Source: Ohtaekwangia sp036786105 (GTDB lineage: Bacteria > Bacteroidota > Bacteroidia > Cytophagales > Cyclobacteriaceae). From it: 64,000 bases of DNA. The stretch is taken from NCBI RefSeq assembly GCF_036786105.1, contig NZ_DAIQRQ010000003.1, positions 62,001-126,000 of the forward strand. The letters are read 5' to 3'. The notes below the pieces were generated by a model. The model worked only from the letters and a program-made list of their open reading frames with translations. It was not told the origin of the DNA and made no database searches. This document shows positions 16,927 to 24,933 of the stretch, piece after piece. Position numbers and translations under genes: made by a program. Position 1 is the first letter of the stretch, and the number at the start of each line of letters is the position of its first letter.

Positions 16927-17799
16927 ATGAAGGTAGGTGGATTTACATTTATCAGAAATGCTATTGTATACGATTACCCGATCGTGGAGGCAATAACATC
17001 TATACTGCCGCTGTGTGATGAGATGGTAGTAGCGGTAGGTAATTCCGATGACGATACCATGGCGCTCATTCAATCAATTCCCAGTGACAAGATCAGGATC
17101 ATTGAAACCGTTTGGGACGATTCGCTGCGGGAAGGCGGACGAGTATTGGCGCAGGAAACGGATAAAGCATTCCACGCACTCTCTGCTGATGTTGACTGGG
17201 CCTTCTATATCCAGGGCGATGAAGTAATGCACGAGAAATATATAGAGGAAGTGCGTGCCGCCATGAAGCGGTATAAAGATGATAAAGCTGTAGAAGGACT
17301 GCTGTTTGATTACCAGCATTTTTATGGTTCATACGATTATGTAGGAGAGTCTTATCGTTGGTACAGGCGTGAGATACGGGTGGTCCGTAACGACAAGCGT
17401 ATATATTCCTACCGGGATGCACAAGGCTTTCGGAAAGAAGGAAATCAAAAATTGCAGGTGAAGCACATCAACGCGAGCATCTATCACTACGGATGGGTAA
17501 AGATGCCCAAAGCGATGGCGCTGAAACAGCGATCGTTCAATAAATACTGGCACGATGACCAATGGATTGAGCAGCATGTGATGCAAGCTGAAGAGTTCGA
17601 CTATTCGGAGGTTGATGCGCTGCAGCCGTTCAAGGGGACACATCCCGCTGTAATGAGAAATCGCATACAGGCTATCAACTGGAAGTTCGATCGCGGCTTA
17701 TCCGCCAATCACCTGTCGTTGAAAGACAAGGTGAAAAGGATCATTGAAAAACTTACCGGCTGGCGGCCGGGAGAGTATCGTAACTATCGCATTATCTGA
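16927..17799 (+). CDS. GT2-like glycosyltransferase family protein
   Basis: The product is 290 residues from the ATG at 16927. The N-terminal GT-A-like fold shows KVGGFTFIRNAIVYDYPIVE, CDEMVVAVGNSDDDT and WAFYIQGDEVMHEKYIEE, with the aspartate pair at the expected metal site. The centre is rich in aromatic and basic residues (YRWYRREIRVVRNDKR), and the C-terminus ends in a basic helix. It is a divergent relative of GT2 enzymes, and the acceptor is unknown. Its 3' end overlaps the convergent CPBP protease gene by 16 nt. Confidence 0.8.
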   Translation: MKVGGFTFIRNAIVYDYPIVEAITSILPLCDEMVVAVGNSDDDTMALIQSIPSDKIRIIETVWDDSLREGGRVLAQETDKAFHALSADVDWAFYIQGDEVMHEKYIEEVRAAMKRYKDDKAVEGLLFDYQHFYGSYDYVGESYRWYRREIRVVRNDKRIYSYRDAQGFRKEGNQKLQVKHINASIYHYGWVKMPKAMALKQRSFNKYWHDDQWIEQHVMQAEEFDYSEVDALQPFKGTHPAVMRNRIQAINWKFDRGLSANHLSLKDKVKRIIEKLTGWRPGEYRNYRII

Positions 17800-18719
17800 T
17801 GCTGTAAAAAGGCTGCCAGTTCCATAGACCATGCAATGCCAATATGAACAATAATGCCGCCCCATATACTTTTTGTTTCATAGGCAACTACACCCAAAAT
17901 ATAGCCGCCAAAGATGGAGCTGATTGCTTCTCCGGCAGGCTTGCCAAAATGAAGGAAGCAATATATAGCAACCATTGCCAGCACTGCATTGCGACCGGTA
18001 TAGTGCATCAGGCCGATTACCATAAAACCACGGAAGAGAAATTCCAGCGTAACGAAATCAAACGCATACGCCAGCTCATAAGGAACCACCGTCATCCACT
18101 CCGGTATGTCCAGGTATAGCGCGGCTTCCTGCCCTCGGTACATCGGGTATTGGTGGAGGAATGATGGATGAAAGGATGCCACAACAATAACGGGTAGCAT
18201 GATGGCCAACATGGCAAAGTATGGTTGCAAATCTGCAGGGCGCACACCGAGTCCATAGAAGTGACGTTGCTCTCGCTCAGCTCTGTAATAGTAGACCAGC
18301 AACGGAAGCAGTATAATAACACCACCGATCAGGTTGACGGTTAATTTAAATATCCACAGCTCAAGTTGTGAATTGGTGAGCTTGTTAACAAGCGGACGCA
18401 GAAAGGGTATACTGCTATCAATCGCCAGTACCGTTAACATCAATATACTCTTTACCCGGAACGATCGCATTCGCCAAAAGCTCCGCTCTTTCTTGAAGAT
18501 GCTTACGGACAGCAGCACGACAAAGTATGCCACCGTATACGTAGCGAAGTAAGCTGAAATTCTGGAGACGCCTGTAAGGTTATCGAGTATACTATTTTCG
18601 AAATCGAAACGGTAATTATAGTACAGGCAAACACCCAGAAATATAGCGACAGCGCTGTAGTGACCTGCGTTGAAATCGCGAGAGGCGTGTTCAACGAGAT
18701 ACTTCCAGATTTTTTTCAT
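17784..18719 (-). CDS. CPBP-family (CAAX protease-like) intramembrane metalloprotease
   Basis: The product is 311 residues with about eight hydrophobic segments. The three CPBP/Abi motifs are present in slightly degenerate form: TLEFLFRGFMVIGL (the usual EExxxR), CFLHFGKPAGEA (FxxxH type) and a third His in GGIIVHIGIAWSME. Related proteases process membrane or prenylated substrates, but the target here is unknown. The first motif has one glutamate where two are usual, so activity is not certain. Its ATG overlaps the maf stop (TAATG), making it the last gene of a DUF1015-maf-CPBP operon. Confidence 0.85.
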   Translation of the reverse strand: MKKIWKYLVEHASRDFNAGHYSAVAIFLGVCLYYNYRFDFENSILDNLTGVSRISAYFATYTVAYFVVLLSVSIFKKERSFWRMRSFRVKSILMLTVLAIDSSIPFLRPLVNKLTNSQLELWIFKLTVNLIGGVIILLPLLVYYYRAEREQRHFYGLGVRPADLQPYFAMLAIMLPVIVVASFHPSFLHQYPMYRGQEAALYLDIPEWMTVVPYELAYAFDFVTLEFLFRGFMVIGLMHYTGRNAVLAMVAIYCFLHFGKPAGEAISSIFGGYILGVVAYETKSIWGGIIVHIGIAWSMELAAFLQHQIMR

Positions 18720-19279
18720 TACCAGTTCTTTAAGTGCTGGTATACTTGGTGGATGGGAAGGCCCATAACATTAAAATATGAACCGGTAATTTTTTCGATT
18801 GCTACCATGCCGATCCAGTCTTGCGCACCATACGCACCGGCCTTATCGAACGGTTTATAGGTATCTACATAGAAAGCAATTTCTTCAGGAGTCAGTTTTA
18901 CGAAGGTAACTTCGGTAGTATCATCAAAGCTTTCTTCACGTTCTTGCGAGAGTATACATACGCCTGTCATCACCCGGTGTGTTTGCCCGGAAAGTTCGCT
19001 GAGCATGGTTATCGCTTCTGTGCGATCCAGCGGCTTGTTCATGATCCGGTTGTTCAGAATTACTACCGTGTCGGCTGTAACGATGATCTCGTTCTTCATC
19101 TTCGGGCGGAAGTATTCTGCTTTTTTCAGTGCGAGGTATTTAGCCACTTGTTCCACGGGCAGCGTATCCGGAAAGTCTTCTTCTACATCCGGCTTCTCGA
19201 TGGTAAAGGTAAAGCCGGCTTCTTTCATCAGATATTGTCTGCGGGGCGAGCTGGAAGCAAGTATAATCGGGCGCATCAT
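18719..19279 (-). CDS. maf: Maf-family nucleotide pyrophosphatase
   Basis: The product is 186 residues, normal for the family. It has the hallmark IILASSSPRRQYLMKEAGF near the N-terminus, VTADTVVILNNRIMNKP with the catalytic Asp, and GAYGAQDWIGMVAIEKITGS near the C-terminus. Maf proteins hydrolyse non-canonical or methylated nucleoside triphosphates to monophosphates. ATG codons at 19279 and 19276 are both possible. The first shares a base with the DUF1015 stop, and the gene's own stop shares a base with the next start, so translation is probably coupled through three genes. Confidence 0.94.
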   Translation of the reverse strand: MMRPIILASSSPRRQYLMKEAGFTFTIEKPDVEEDFPDTLPVEQVAKYLALKKAEYFRPKMKNEIIVTADTVVILNNRIMNKPLDRTEAITMLSELSGQTHRVMTGVCILSQEREESFDDTTEVTFVKLTPEEIAFYVDTYKPFDKAGAYGAQDWIGMVAIEKITGSYFNVMGLPIHQVYQHLKNW

Positions 19280-20580
19280 TAAAAGGGATAATAGATCGGG
19301 GTGGCAAATTCATTTTCCTGAACAGAGCTGAATAAAAAACCTCCAATCACTTTCGGATAAAAGTAAGTCGATTTCTGCGGCATGGTATAGCCACTGGCGC
19401 AAACGCGTTTTACATCTTCAATGGAAACTTCGTTGGTAATGATGGCAAGCTGCGCAGTTCCCTGCGTTACCTTTTGCAGGCAATCAGCAAAGCTGCGGTC
19501 AAAGCTGATGTGTTCAGACTGGCGCTGCTCTTTGCCCGGTATACCCAATGCTTTTTCAATAATAAAGTAATGCATTACCGTAAGATCCAGTGCTTTGACC
19601 ACTTCCGGAAAATGCCATTTTATTTTTGATAATGACTCCGGCTTCAGCCGCACCTTGTAGGCACGTTCGCTAAATACCAGACCGAAAGCCCACGGCTTGC
19701 CAACAATCACTTCATTGAGTGTATCAGCGTCCTCAATCGGCTTGATGATGAAATCTTCTTCCAGTGCTTTCAGAATATCAGCTTCATGGAATGATGACAT
19801 CCCACTGATGAGGCGATGGGTAGGGAGTATACGAAGATCATCGGCTTCTGTGTTGGTAAGGTACATGAGGTGATAATTATACCCTTCTTTACCGGTGTGC
19901 GAAGGATTCTTCGCCTGCTGACTGTGTTTGTATGACAATGATCCTTCATAGCGATGATGTCCATCCGCCAGAATGATCGTTTTGGGTTCGATGAGATTGA
20001 TGAAGCGATCCACAACAGGCTTGTCGTGAATCACGGCAAGTACATCGCGCACACCCTGATAATCTTCCGTTTCATAAACAGGAAAAGCAATGGCTTCATC
20101 CATATACTTTTCCAATTCAAAGGTGGGGTCGGAGTATAATCCATGCGTAGCGCTGGCGTGCAATTGTGTTTTCTCCAACAGCTCCGTACGATCGTTCACA
20201 GCTTTTGGAATTGTGTTTTCATGACGGAGAATTACCTTTTCGTCCCAATCGTAAGTGCGGATGTGGCAGATAAATCCTTTGCGGCAAAACTCTTTGGCCG
20301 ATCCCTGCAACCGGAAATATTGATAGTATACATATATAGCTGGCAGCTTGTCCTGCAAGATTACACCTTGCTCTTTCCAGCGCTGCAATAATTTTTGTGC
20401 ACGCTCCGCCGGATGCGGAGGCTGCGGCACCGAGAGGTGTATACTGTTATAAGGTTCCTGGTAGAGTGCTGCCCGCTGTTTGTCAGAAACAACATCGAAC
20501 AGGGGAGACGTCAGTTCATCAATACGTTCTGCCAGATTCCTGTTGTAACGCCAGGGACGGATCGGTAATATTTCAGCCAT
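19279..20580 (-). CDS. DUF1015 family protein
   Basis: The product is 433 residues, the usual DUF1015 length. It begins MAEILPIRPWRYNRNLAERI and contains VVSDKQRAALYQEPYNSIHL, the IILADGHHRYEGSLSYKH segment with a conserved Asp-Gly-His-His, and RILPTHRLISG. The family is widespread and cytoplasmic. It has no settled biochemical function, though the DGHHR motif suggests an enzyme. It is the first gene of a TAATG-coupled operon with maf and the CPBP protease. Confidence 0.9.
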   Translation of the reverse strand: MAEILPIRPWRYNRNLAERIDELTSPLFDVVSDKQRAALYQEPYNSIHLSVPQPPHPAERAQKLLQRWKEQGVILQDKLPAIYVYYQYFRLQGSAKEFCRKGFICHIRTYDWDEKVILRHENTIPKAVNDRTELLEKTQLHASATHGLYSDPTFELEKYMDEAIAFPVYETEDYQGVRDVLAVIHDKPVVDRFINLIEPKTIILADGHHRYEGSLSYKHSQQAKNPSHTGKEGYNYHLMYLTNTEADDLRILPTHRLISGMSSFHEADILKALEEDFIIKPIEDADTLNEVIVGKPWAFGLVFSERAYKVRLKPESLSKIKWHFPEVVKALDLTVMHYFIIEKALGIPGKEQRQSEHISFDRSFADCLQKVTQGTAQLAIITNEVSIEDVKRVCASGYTMPQKSTYFYPKVIGGFLFSSVQENEFATPIYYPF

Positions 20581-20626
20581 TCGTTTTTTTACGATCGAAA
20601 AATTAAGAGATATAGTTTTAAGGAAA

Positions 20627-22117
20627 TCAGAGACGATTTTTCTTCCAGTTGCTCACAGCAATTTTTACAGGCGCTTCAACAGTAGCGGAAGTTCCATTTC
20701 CATTGACCAGTGTGGTAGCCAGCAGCGAAGCGATAAGCTCTTCCTCGTCATGGGCTGCGGTCAACACTTCTGGCTTAAAGTAATTTTCTACAAAGCGTGT
20801 ATCAAAATTACCGGAGCGAAACGCTTCGTGTTGCATTACAAATTTGCAGAAGCCCAATGTGGTTTCAAGACCGGTGATTTCATATTCGTCAATTGCGCGA
20901 ATCATCTTTTCAATGGCACCGGCACGATCTTCTGCGTGACAGATCAGCTTGGCAATCATCGGGTCGTAATAGAACGGTATACTCATACCTTGTTCAAAAC
21001 CATCGTCTACGCGGATGCCGTGACCTTGCGGGCGTTTATAGGTTTGTAACGTTCCGATGTCGGGCAGGAAATTGTTGGCAGGATCTTCTGCATATACCCG
21101 TATCTCTACGGCATGTCCGTGCATCTTCAGGTCTTCCTGTGCGAACGGAATTTTCTCGCCTTCAGCAATTTTTATCTGCAGCTTCACCAGGTCCATGCCG
21201 GTAATCTCTTCGGTTACGGGGTGTTCTACCTGCAGACGTGTATTCATTTCGAGGAAGTAGAAATTCAATTTATCATCGAGTATAAATTCAATTGTACCAG
21301 CACCGTAATAGCCGCATGCTTTTGCTGCGTTAATTGCGGCTTCGCCCATCGCTTTTCTTTTCTCAGGTGTTAGAACCGATGACGGAGCTTCTTCCACAAC
21401 TTTCTGGTGTCTGCGCTGAATAGAACATTCACGCTCGAAGAGATGCACTACATTGCCATGCTTGTCGCCAAAGATCTGGAACTCGATGTGGCGCGGCTTG
21501 GTGATATACTTTTCGATAAACACCGAACCATCACCAAATGCAGACGTTGCTTCGCTGATAGCACGTTCCATTTGTTCCTGGAAACTTTGTTCATCTTCCA
21601 CTACACGCATTCCTTTACCGCCACCACCGGCACTTGCCTTGATCAGCACCGGGTAGCCAATGGAGGCCGCAATCTTTTTAGCAGCATCAACATCGGTGAT
21701 CGGTTCACTTGTGCCCGGCACAAGCGGCACGTTGAATTTAGCGACAACCGCTTTGGCTGCCAGCTTACTTCCCATCAGCTCAATCGCTTTTGCAGAAGGG
21801 CCGATAAAGATCATCCCGGCATCTTCCACGGCTTGCGCAAAGTCTTCATTCTCCGAGAGAAATCCATAGCCCGGATGTATAGCATCCGCACCGGTAGCGC
21901 GTGCAGCATCGAGTATCTTTTCAATGCGAAGATAAGACTCTGATGATGGGGGAGGACCAATGTGTACAGCTTCATCGGCAAAGCGCACATGTAATGCGTT
22001 GCGATCCGCTTCACTATACACCGCTACCGTTTTGATGCCCAGCTCATGTGCCGAGCGCATTACCCGAAGTGCAATCTCTCCGCGGTTGGCAACCAGAATT
22101 TTTTTTATTGAAGGCAT
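20627..22117 (-). CDS. accC: Biotin carboxylase subunit of acetyl-/propionyl-CoA carboxylase
   Basis: The product is 496 residues. Visible features are the N-terminal KILVANRGEIALRVMRSAHE, the ATP-grasp glycine loop KASAGGGGKGMRVVEDEQS (about 160-178), the catalytic FLEMNTRLQVEHPVTEEITG, and the carboxylase C-terminal domain. It extends about 45 residues beyond E. coli AccC and ends in VSNWKKNRL, as in many Bacteroidota acyl-CoA carboxylases. It carboxylates biotin using ATP and bicarbonate. No biotin carrier or carboxyltransferase gene is adjacent, so acetyl-CoA and propionyl-CoA use cannot be told apart. Confidence 0.94.
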   Translation of the reverse strand: MPSIKKILVANRGEIALRVMRSAHELGIKTVAVYSEADRNALHVRFADEAVHIGPPPSSESYLRIEKILDAARATGADAIHPGYGFLSENEDFAQAVEDAGMIFIGPSAKAIELMGSKLAAKAVVAKFNVPLVPGTSEPITDVDAAKKIAASIGYPVLIKASAGGGGKGMRVVEDEQSFQEQMERAISEATSAFGDGSVFIEKYITKPRHIEFQIFGDKHGNVVHLFERECSIQRRHQKVVEEAPSSVLTPEKRKAMGEAAINAAKACGYYGAGTIEFILDDKLNFYFLEMNTRLQVEHPVTEEITGMDLVKLQIKIAEGEKIPFAQEDLKMHGHAVEIRVYAEDPANNFLPDIGTLQTYKRPQGHGIRVDDGFEQGMSIPFYYDPMIAKLICHAEDRAGAIEKMIRAIDEYEITGLETTLGFCKFVMQHEAFRSGNFDTRFVENYFKPEVLTAAHDEEELIASLLATTLVNGNGTSATVEAPVKIAVSNWKKNRL

Positions 22118-22367
22118 AGTAAATAGAAACAGCTAAAAGAATGATCAAACAAATAAAGGTTTTGAAGAAATGAAAATACAGGAATCAGATGATGTGGCGT
22201 GTAAGCCGGCAGTTGTCTCGAATATAAAAATCCCAATAGCTTCCATTTGTAAGAATTTAAACAAATCTAAGGCTTTTCAGATAACTTATATGAGGAATCC
22301 TAGCGGGTGTTTGGAAAGTATATTTATGATTTTTCCTTATTTTTGCCGGCAATTAACAGATCGAGCA
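22118..22367. promoter_or_regulatory. Divergent intergenic region between accC and the oxoamine synthase gene
   Basis: A frame open from 22170 is continuous with the downstream gene but lies mostly upstream of a perfect promoter element, so it is treated as leader rather than coding. It holds TATTTTTG at 22338-22345, with a TTTG at 22310-22313 as a possible -33 element. Confidence 0.55.
22338..22345 (+). promoter_or_regulatory. Bacteroidota-type -7 element (TATTTTTG)
   Basis: An exact TAnnTTTG match, 22 nt before the ATG at 22368. It fixes the start of the oxoamine synthase gene. Confidence 0.65.
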
Positions 22368-23618
22368 ATGGTAGATTTATTTGACAAGCTAAGAATGGAG
22401 GCCGGTCCGCTGGCCAAGTACTCTCACCTTCCGGATGATTATTTCTTCTTTCCGAAGCTGGAAGGAGAAATCGGTCCTCACATGAAATTCAATGGTAAGG
22501 ACGTTCTCAACTGGAGTTTGAATAACTACTTAGGGCTTGCCAACCATCCTGAAGTACGCAAGGCAGATGCTGATGCGGCAGCTCAATATGGTATGGGATT
22601 GCCTATGGGTGCCCGCATGATGTCGGGTAACTCGGTGAACCACCTGGAGCTGGAACGCCAGCTGGCAGACTTCATCAAGAAAGAAGATGTAATGCTGCTG
22701 AACTTTGGCTATCAGGGTGTTGTGTCGATCATCGATGCACTCGTAGATCGTAAAGATGTTATTGTATACGATGCTGAATCTCATGCGTGTATCATAGACG
22801 GTGTTCGCCTGCACATGGGCAAGCGCTTCGTGTATACACACAACGATATGGAGAGCCTGGAGAAACAACTTCAGCGCGCTACCAAACTGGCAGACGAAAC
22901 CGGTGGTGGTATTCTTGTAATCACCGAAGGTGTATTCGGAATGTCTGGTAACCAGGGTAATCTGAAAGGTGTTGTTGAGTTAAAGAAGAAATATAATTTC
23001 CGCTTGTTCGTAGACGATGCACACGGCTTTGGCTGTATGGGCGCTACCGGTGCCGGCACTGCAGAAGAACAAGGTGTGCAGGCAGAAGTTGATCTATACT
23101 TCTCTACATTCGCAAAGTCAATGGCTAGTATCGGAGCCTTTGTAGGGGGCGACAAGCGTATTCTGAAATATCTCCGCTATAGTGTTCGCTCGCAAATTTA
23201 TGCGAAGAGCATGCCGATGACCCTGGTGCTCGGTGCATTGAAGCGTTTGGAGTTGCTGCGCACAAAGCCCGAGCTGCGTGAAGATCTGTGGAAGATTGTG
23301 AAAGCTATACAAAGCGGCTTGCGCGAACGTGGTTTTCACTTGGGAACAACAACATCGATGGTTACACCAGTATTGTTTAAAGGTGGTGTTGGAGAAGCTG
23401 CCAATATGTCGATGGATCTTCGTGAGAACTTCGGCATCTTCTGTTCAGTAGTAATTTACCCGGTGGTTCCGAAAGATGTTATCATGTTCAGAATTATACC
23501 TACTGCTGTGCATACCATGGCCGATGTAGAGCGAACTTTGACCGCATTTTCTCAGCTCAAGTCGAAGCTTGACAGTGGATTTTACAAGCAGGAAGTTCTG
23601 GTGTCAGTGACCAAGTAA
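22368..23618 (+). CDS. Alpha-oxoamine synthase (serine palmitoyltransferase-like PLP enzyme)
   Basis: The product is 416 residues from ATG 22368, the normal length for the family. The N-terminus has WSLNNYLGLANHP. The PLP site is visible as FVDDAHGFGCMG and DLYFSTFAKSMASIGAFVGG, whose lysine (about 249) should form the Schiff base; GMSGNQGNL and DAESHACIIDG are also family-typical. Enzymes of this type condense an amino acid with an acyl-CoA or acyl-ACP. In Bacteroidota the likely products are 3-ketosphinganine (serine) or the sulfonolipid precursor from cysteate. The sequence alone does not decide the amino acid. It has its own promoter; the H1-like gene follows. Confidence 0.9.
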   Translation: MVDLFDKLRMEAGPLAKYSHLPDDYFFFPKLEGEIGPHMKFNGKDVLNWSLNNYLGLANHPEVRKADADAAAQYGMGLPMGARMMSGNSVNHLELERQLADFIKKEDVMLLNFGYQGVVSIIDALVDRKDVIVYDAESHACIIDGVRLHMGKRFVYTHNDMESLEKQLQRATKLADETGGGILVITEGVFGMSGNQGNLKGVVELKKKYNFRLFVDDAHGFGCMGATGAGTAEEQGVQAEVDLYFSTFAKSMASIGAFVGGDKRILKYLRYSVRSQIYAKSMPMTLVLGALKRLELLRTKPELREDLWKIVKAIQSGLRERGFHLGTTTSMVTPVLFKGGVGEAANMSMDLRENFGIFCSVVIYPVVPKDVIMFRIIPTAVHTMADVERTLTAFSQLKSKLDSGFYKQEVLVSVTK

Positions 23619-23709
23619 TCCAAAAAAAACCGCTTTTTGAGTTGTTTTTTTAGGTTTTTACTTAAATTGGCATTAAGAAACTAAATTTTAATCCTAAAAC
23701 TCCAAGACA

Positions 23710-23889
23710 ATGCAAAAGTTTCAAGAGCTTAAAGATCTGATCACTTCCTTAGAAGGAGATATAGACAAGTTTTATAACAAAGGGAATAGTGCTGCCGGTA
23801 CCCGCGTAAGAAAGGGTATGCAGGATCTTAAAAATCTAGCTCAAGCAATCCGCTCTGAGGTTCAGGACATTAAGAATAAAGCATCATAA
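23710..23889 (+). CDS. Histone H1-like (Hc1-type) small DNA-binding protein
   Basis: This is a 59-residue product from ATG 23710 to TAA 23889. It reads MQKFQELKDLITSLEGDIDK at the start and continues FYNKGNSAAGTRVRKGMQDL, with a C-terminus rich in Lys/Asn/Ala helices. This pattern matches the short histone H1-like proteins annotated across Bacteroidota, which are basic, helical and thought to bind DNA or polyanions. It has its own leader after the upstream gene and is followed by a strong terminator, so it is probably monocistronic and well expressed. Confidence 0.88.
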   Translation: MQKFQELKDLITSLEGDIDKFYNKGNSAAGTRVRKGMQDLKNLAQAIRSEVQDIKNKAS

Positions 23890-23917
23890 TTCTCTTCCTA
23901 ATTCTTCGAAGAGAAAG

Positions 23918-23948
23918 AGACCATTCCATAGGGATGGTCTTTTTTTTG
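23918..23948 (+). terminator. Intrinsic terminator after the H1-like gene
   Basis: AGACCATTCC pairs with GGGATGGTCT (one mismatch) around an ATA loop and is followed by eight Ts. Confidence 0.88.
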
Positions 23949-24101
23949 AACTACGAGAGTAATTAGTTACAGGTTATCAGTTATTCGTTATCCGAAAGAG
24001 CATGTAAAAGTGTCAATCAAAAATGATAGCTATTAACGTGTACAATGAATAATTTCTATGAATCTATGGGAACAAAAATGCATTTCATTTCCCACAGAAT
24101 T

Positions 24102-24311
24102 CACAGAATTACACAGATCGTTACGGTAAACCGCTAATACGCTTTTACTGATAACGNNNNNNNNNNNNNNNNNNNNNNNNNNNNNNNNNNNNNNNNNNNN
24201 NNNNNNNNNNNNNNNNNNNNNNNNNNNNNNNNNNNNNNNNNNNNNNNNNNNNNNNNCACAGAATTACACAGATCGTTACGGTAAACCGCTAATACGCTTT
24301 TACTGATAACG
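24102..24311. repeat. Identical 55-bp segments flanking an N gap
   Basis: Positions 24102-24156 and 24257-24311 are identical over 55 bases and abut the gap, exactly as at 9.1-9.3 kb. The equal length in both places points to an assembler k-mer overlap. Confidence 0.85.
24157..24256. other. Assembly gap (100 N)
   Basis: Fixed-length N run inside the dispersed-repeat region. Confidence 0.95.
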
Positions 24312-24442
24312 GGTAACTAATAACTTTCTCTGAATTTCGGAGATCAAATCACTTCTCACGGAAATCACATACCATTATAAGGTAATCGTCAATAGACTCT
24401 TCCTGATAACGATTAACCTGTAACGAATAACGGTTAACGAAT

Positions 24443-24931
24443 TTACTTCTTCTTCACGGCTTTCTTCACCGGTGCTATATCTTGTTTCAGAATCTGCGCG
24501 GTATGATTTTTTGTATTTACCTTTTCTATAACCTCTTCAATAATGCCTTTTTCGTCAATAAGAAATGTTACCCGTGCAGTGCCCATGAACTTTCTTCCAT
24601 ACATCGACTTCTCTATCCACGTATTGTAGAGGTCATGAACCTTTCGATCTGTATCTGATAATAAACGGAAGGGTAGTTTTTCTTTCTCAATAAACTTCCG
24701 GTGCATTTTTTCAGGATCAGTACTGATGCCTAGCACTTCGTATCCTTGCTTCTGCAAGGCCTTGTAGTTATCGCGCAGGTTGCATGCTTCTGCGGTGCAA
24801 CCTTCTGTAAGATCTTTGGGATAGAAGTATAACACTACTTTCTTCCCTTTATAATCAGAGAGCTTCACGGGTTTGCCATCCTGATCATTTACCGTAAAGT
24901 CAGGTGCTTTGCTTCCGGGTTGCGGCATCAT
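24443..24931 (-). CDS. bcp: Thioredoxin-dependent thiol peroxidase (peroxiredoxin, Bcp/PrxQ type)
   Basis: The product is 162 residues. It contains KVVLYFYPKDLTEGCTAEAC, where Cys45 is the peroxidatic cysteine and Cys50, five residues on, the resolving cysteine of the atypical 2-Cys PrxQ class. The following NLRDNY...GYEVLGISTDP and a late Arg in GTARVTFLIDEKG are also typical. The C-terminus is lysine-rich. It reduces hydroperoxides with thioredoxin in the cytoplasm. The start lies 2 nt after the stop of the M23 peptidase gene (ATG at 24931, another at 24928), so it is the distal gene of an operon. Confidence 0.95.
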   Translation of the reverse strand: MMPQPGSKAPDFTVNDQDGKPVKLSDYKGKKVVLYFYPKDLTEGCTAEACNLRDNYKALQKQGYEVLGISTDPEKMHRKFIEKEKLPFRLLSDTDRKVHDLYNTWIEKSMYGRKFMGTARVTFLIDEKGIIEEVIEKVNTKNHTAQILKQDIAPVKKAVKKK

Positions 24932-24933
24932 GG

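Larger units (their letters stand above)
23949..24442. repeat. Gene-free repeat region with an assembly gap
   Basis: Nested copies of the dispersed repeats are present: an inverted unit at 23964-23994 (gttatccg type), CACAGAATT-ACACAGATCG units at 24088-24156 and 24257-24311, and taacctgtaacgaataacgg at 24411-24433. No gene is visible on either strand. Confidence 0.75.

Noticed and set aside
13662..17799. Complete O-antigen or capsule cluster
   Set aside because: Only four glycosyltransferases on both strands are present, without flippase, polymerase or nucleotide-sugar genes.
22170..22367. N-terminal extension of the oxoamine synthase
   Set aside because: A perfect TATTTTTG promoter element (22338-22345) lies inside it, and the family begins at MVDLFDKL; it is leader sequence.
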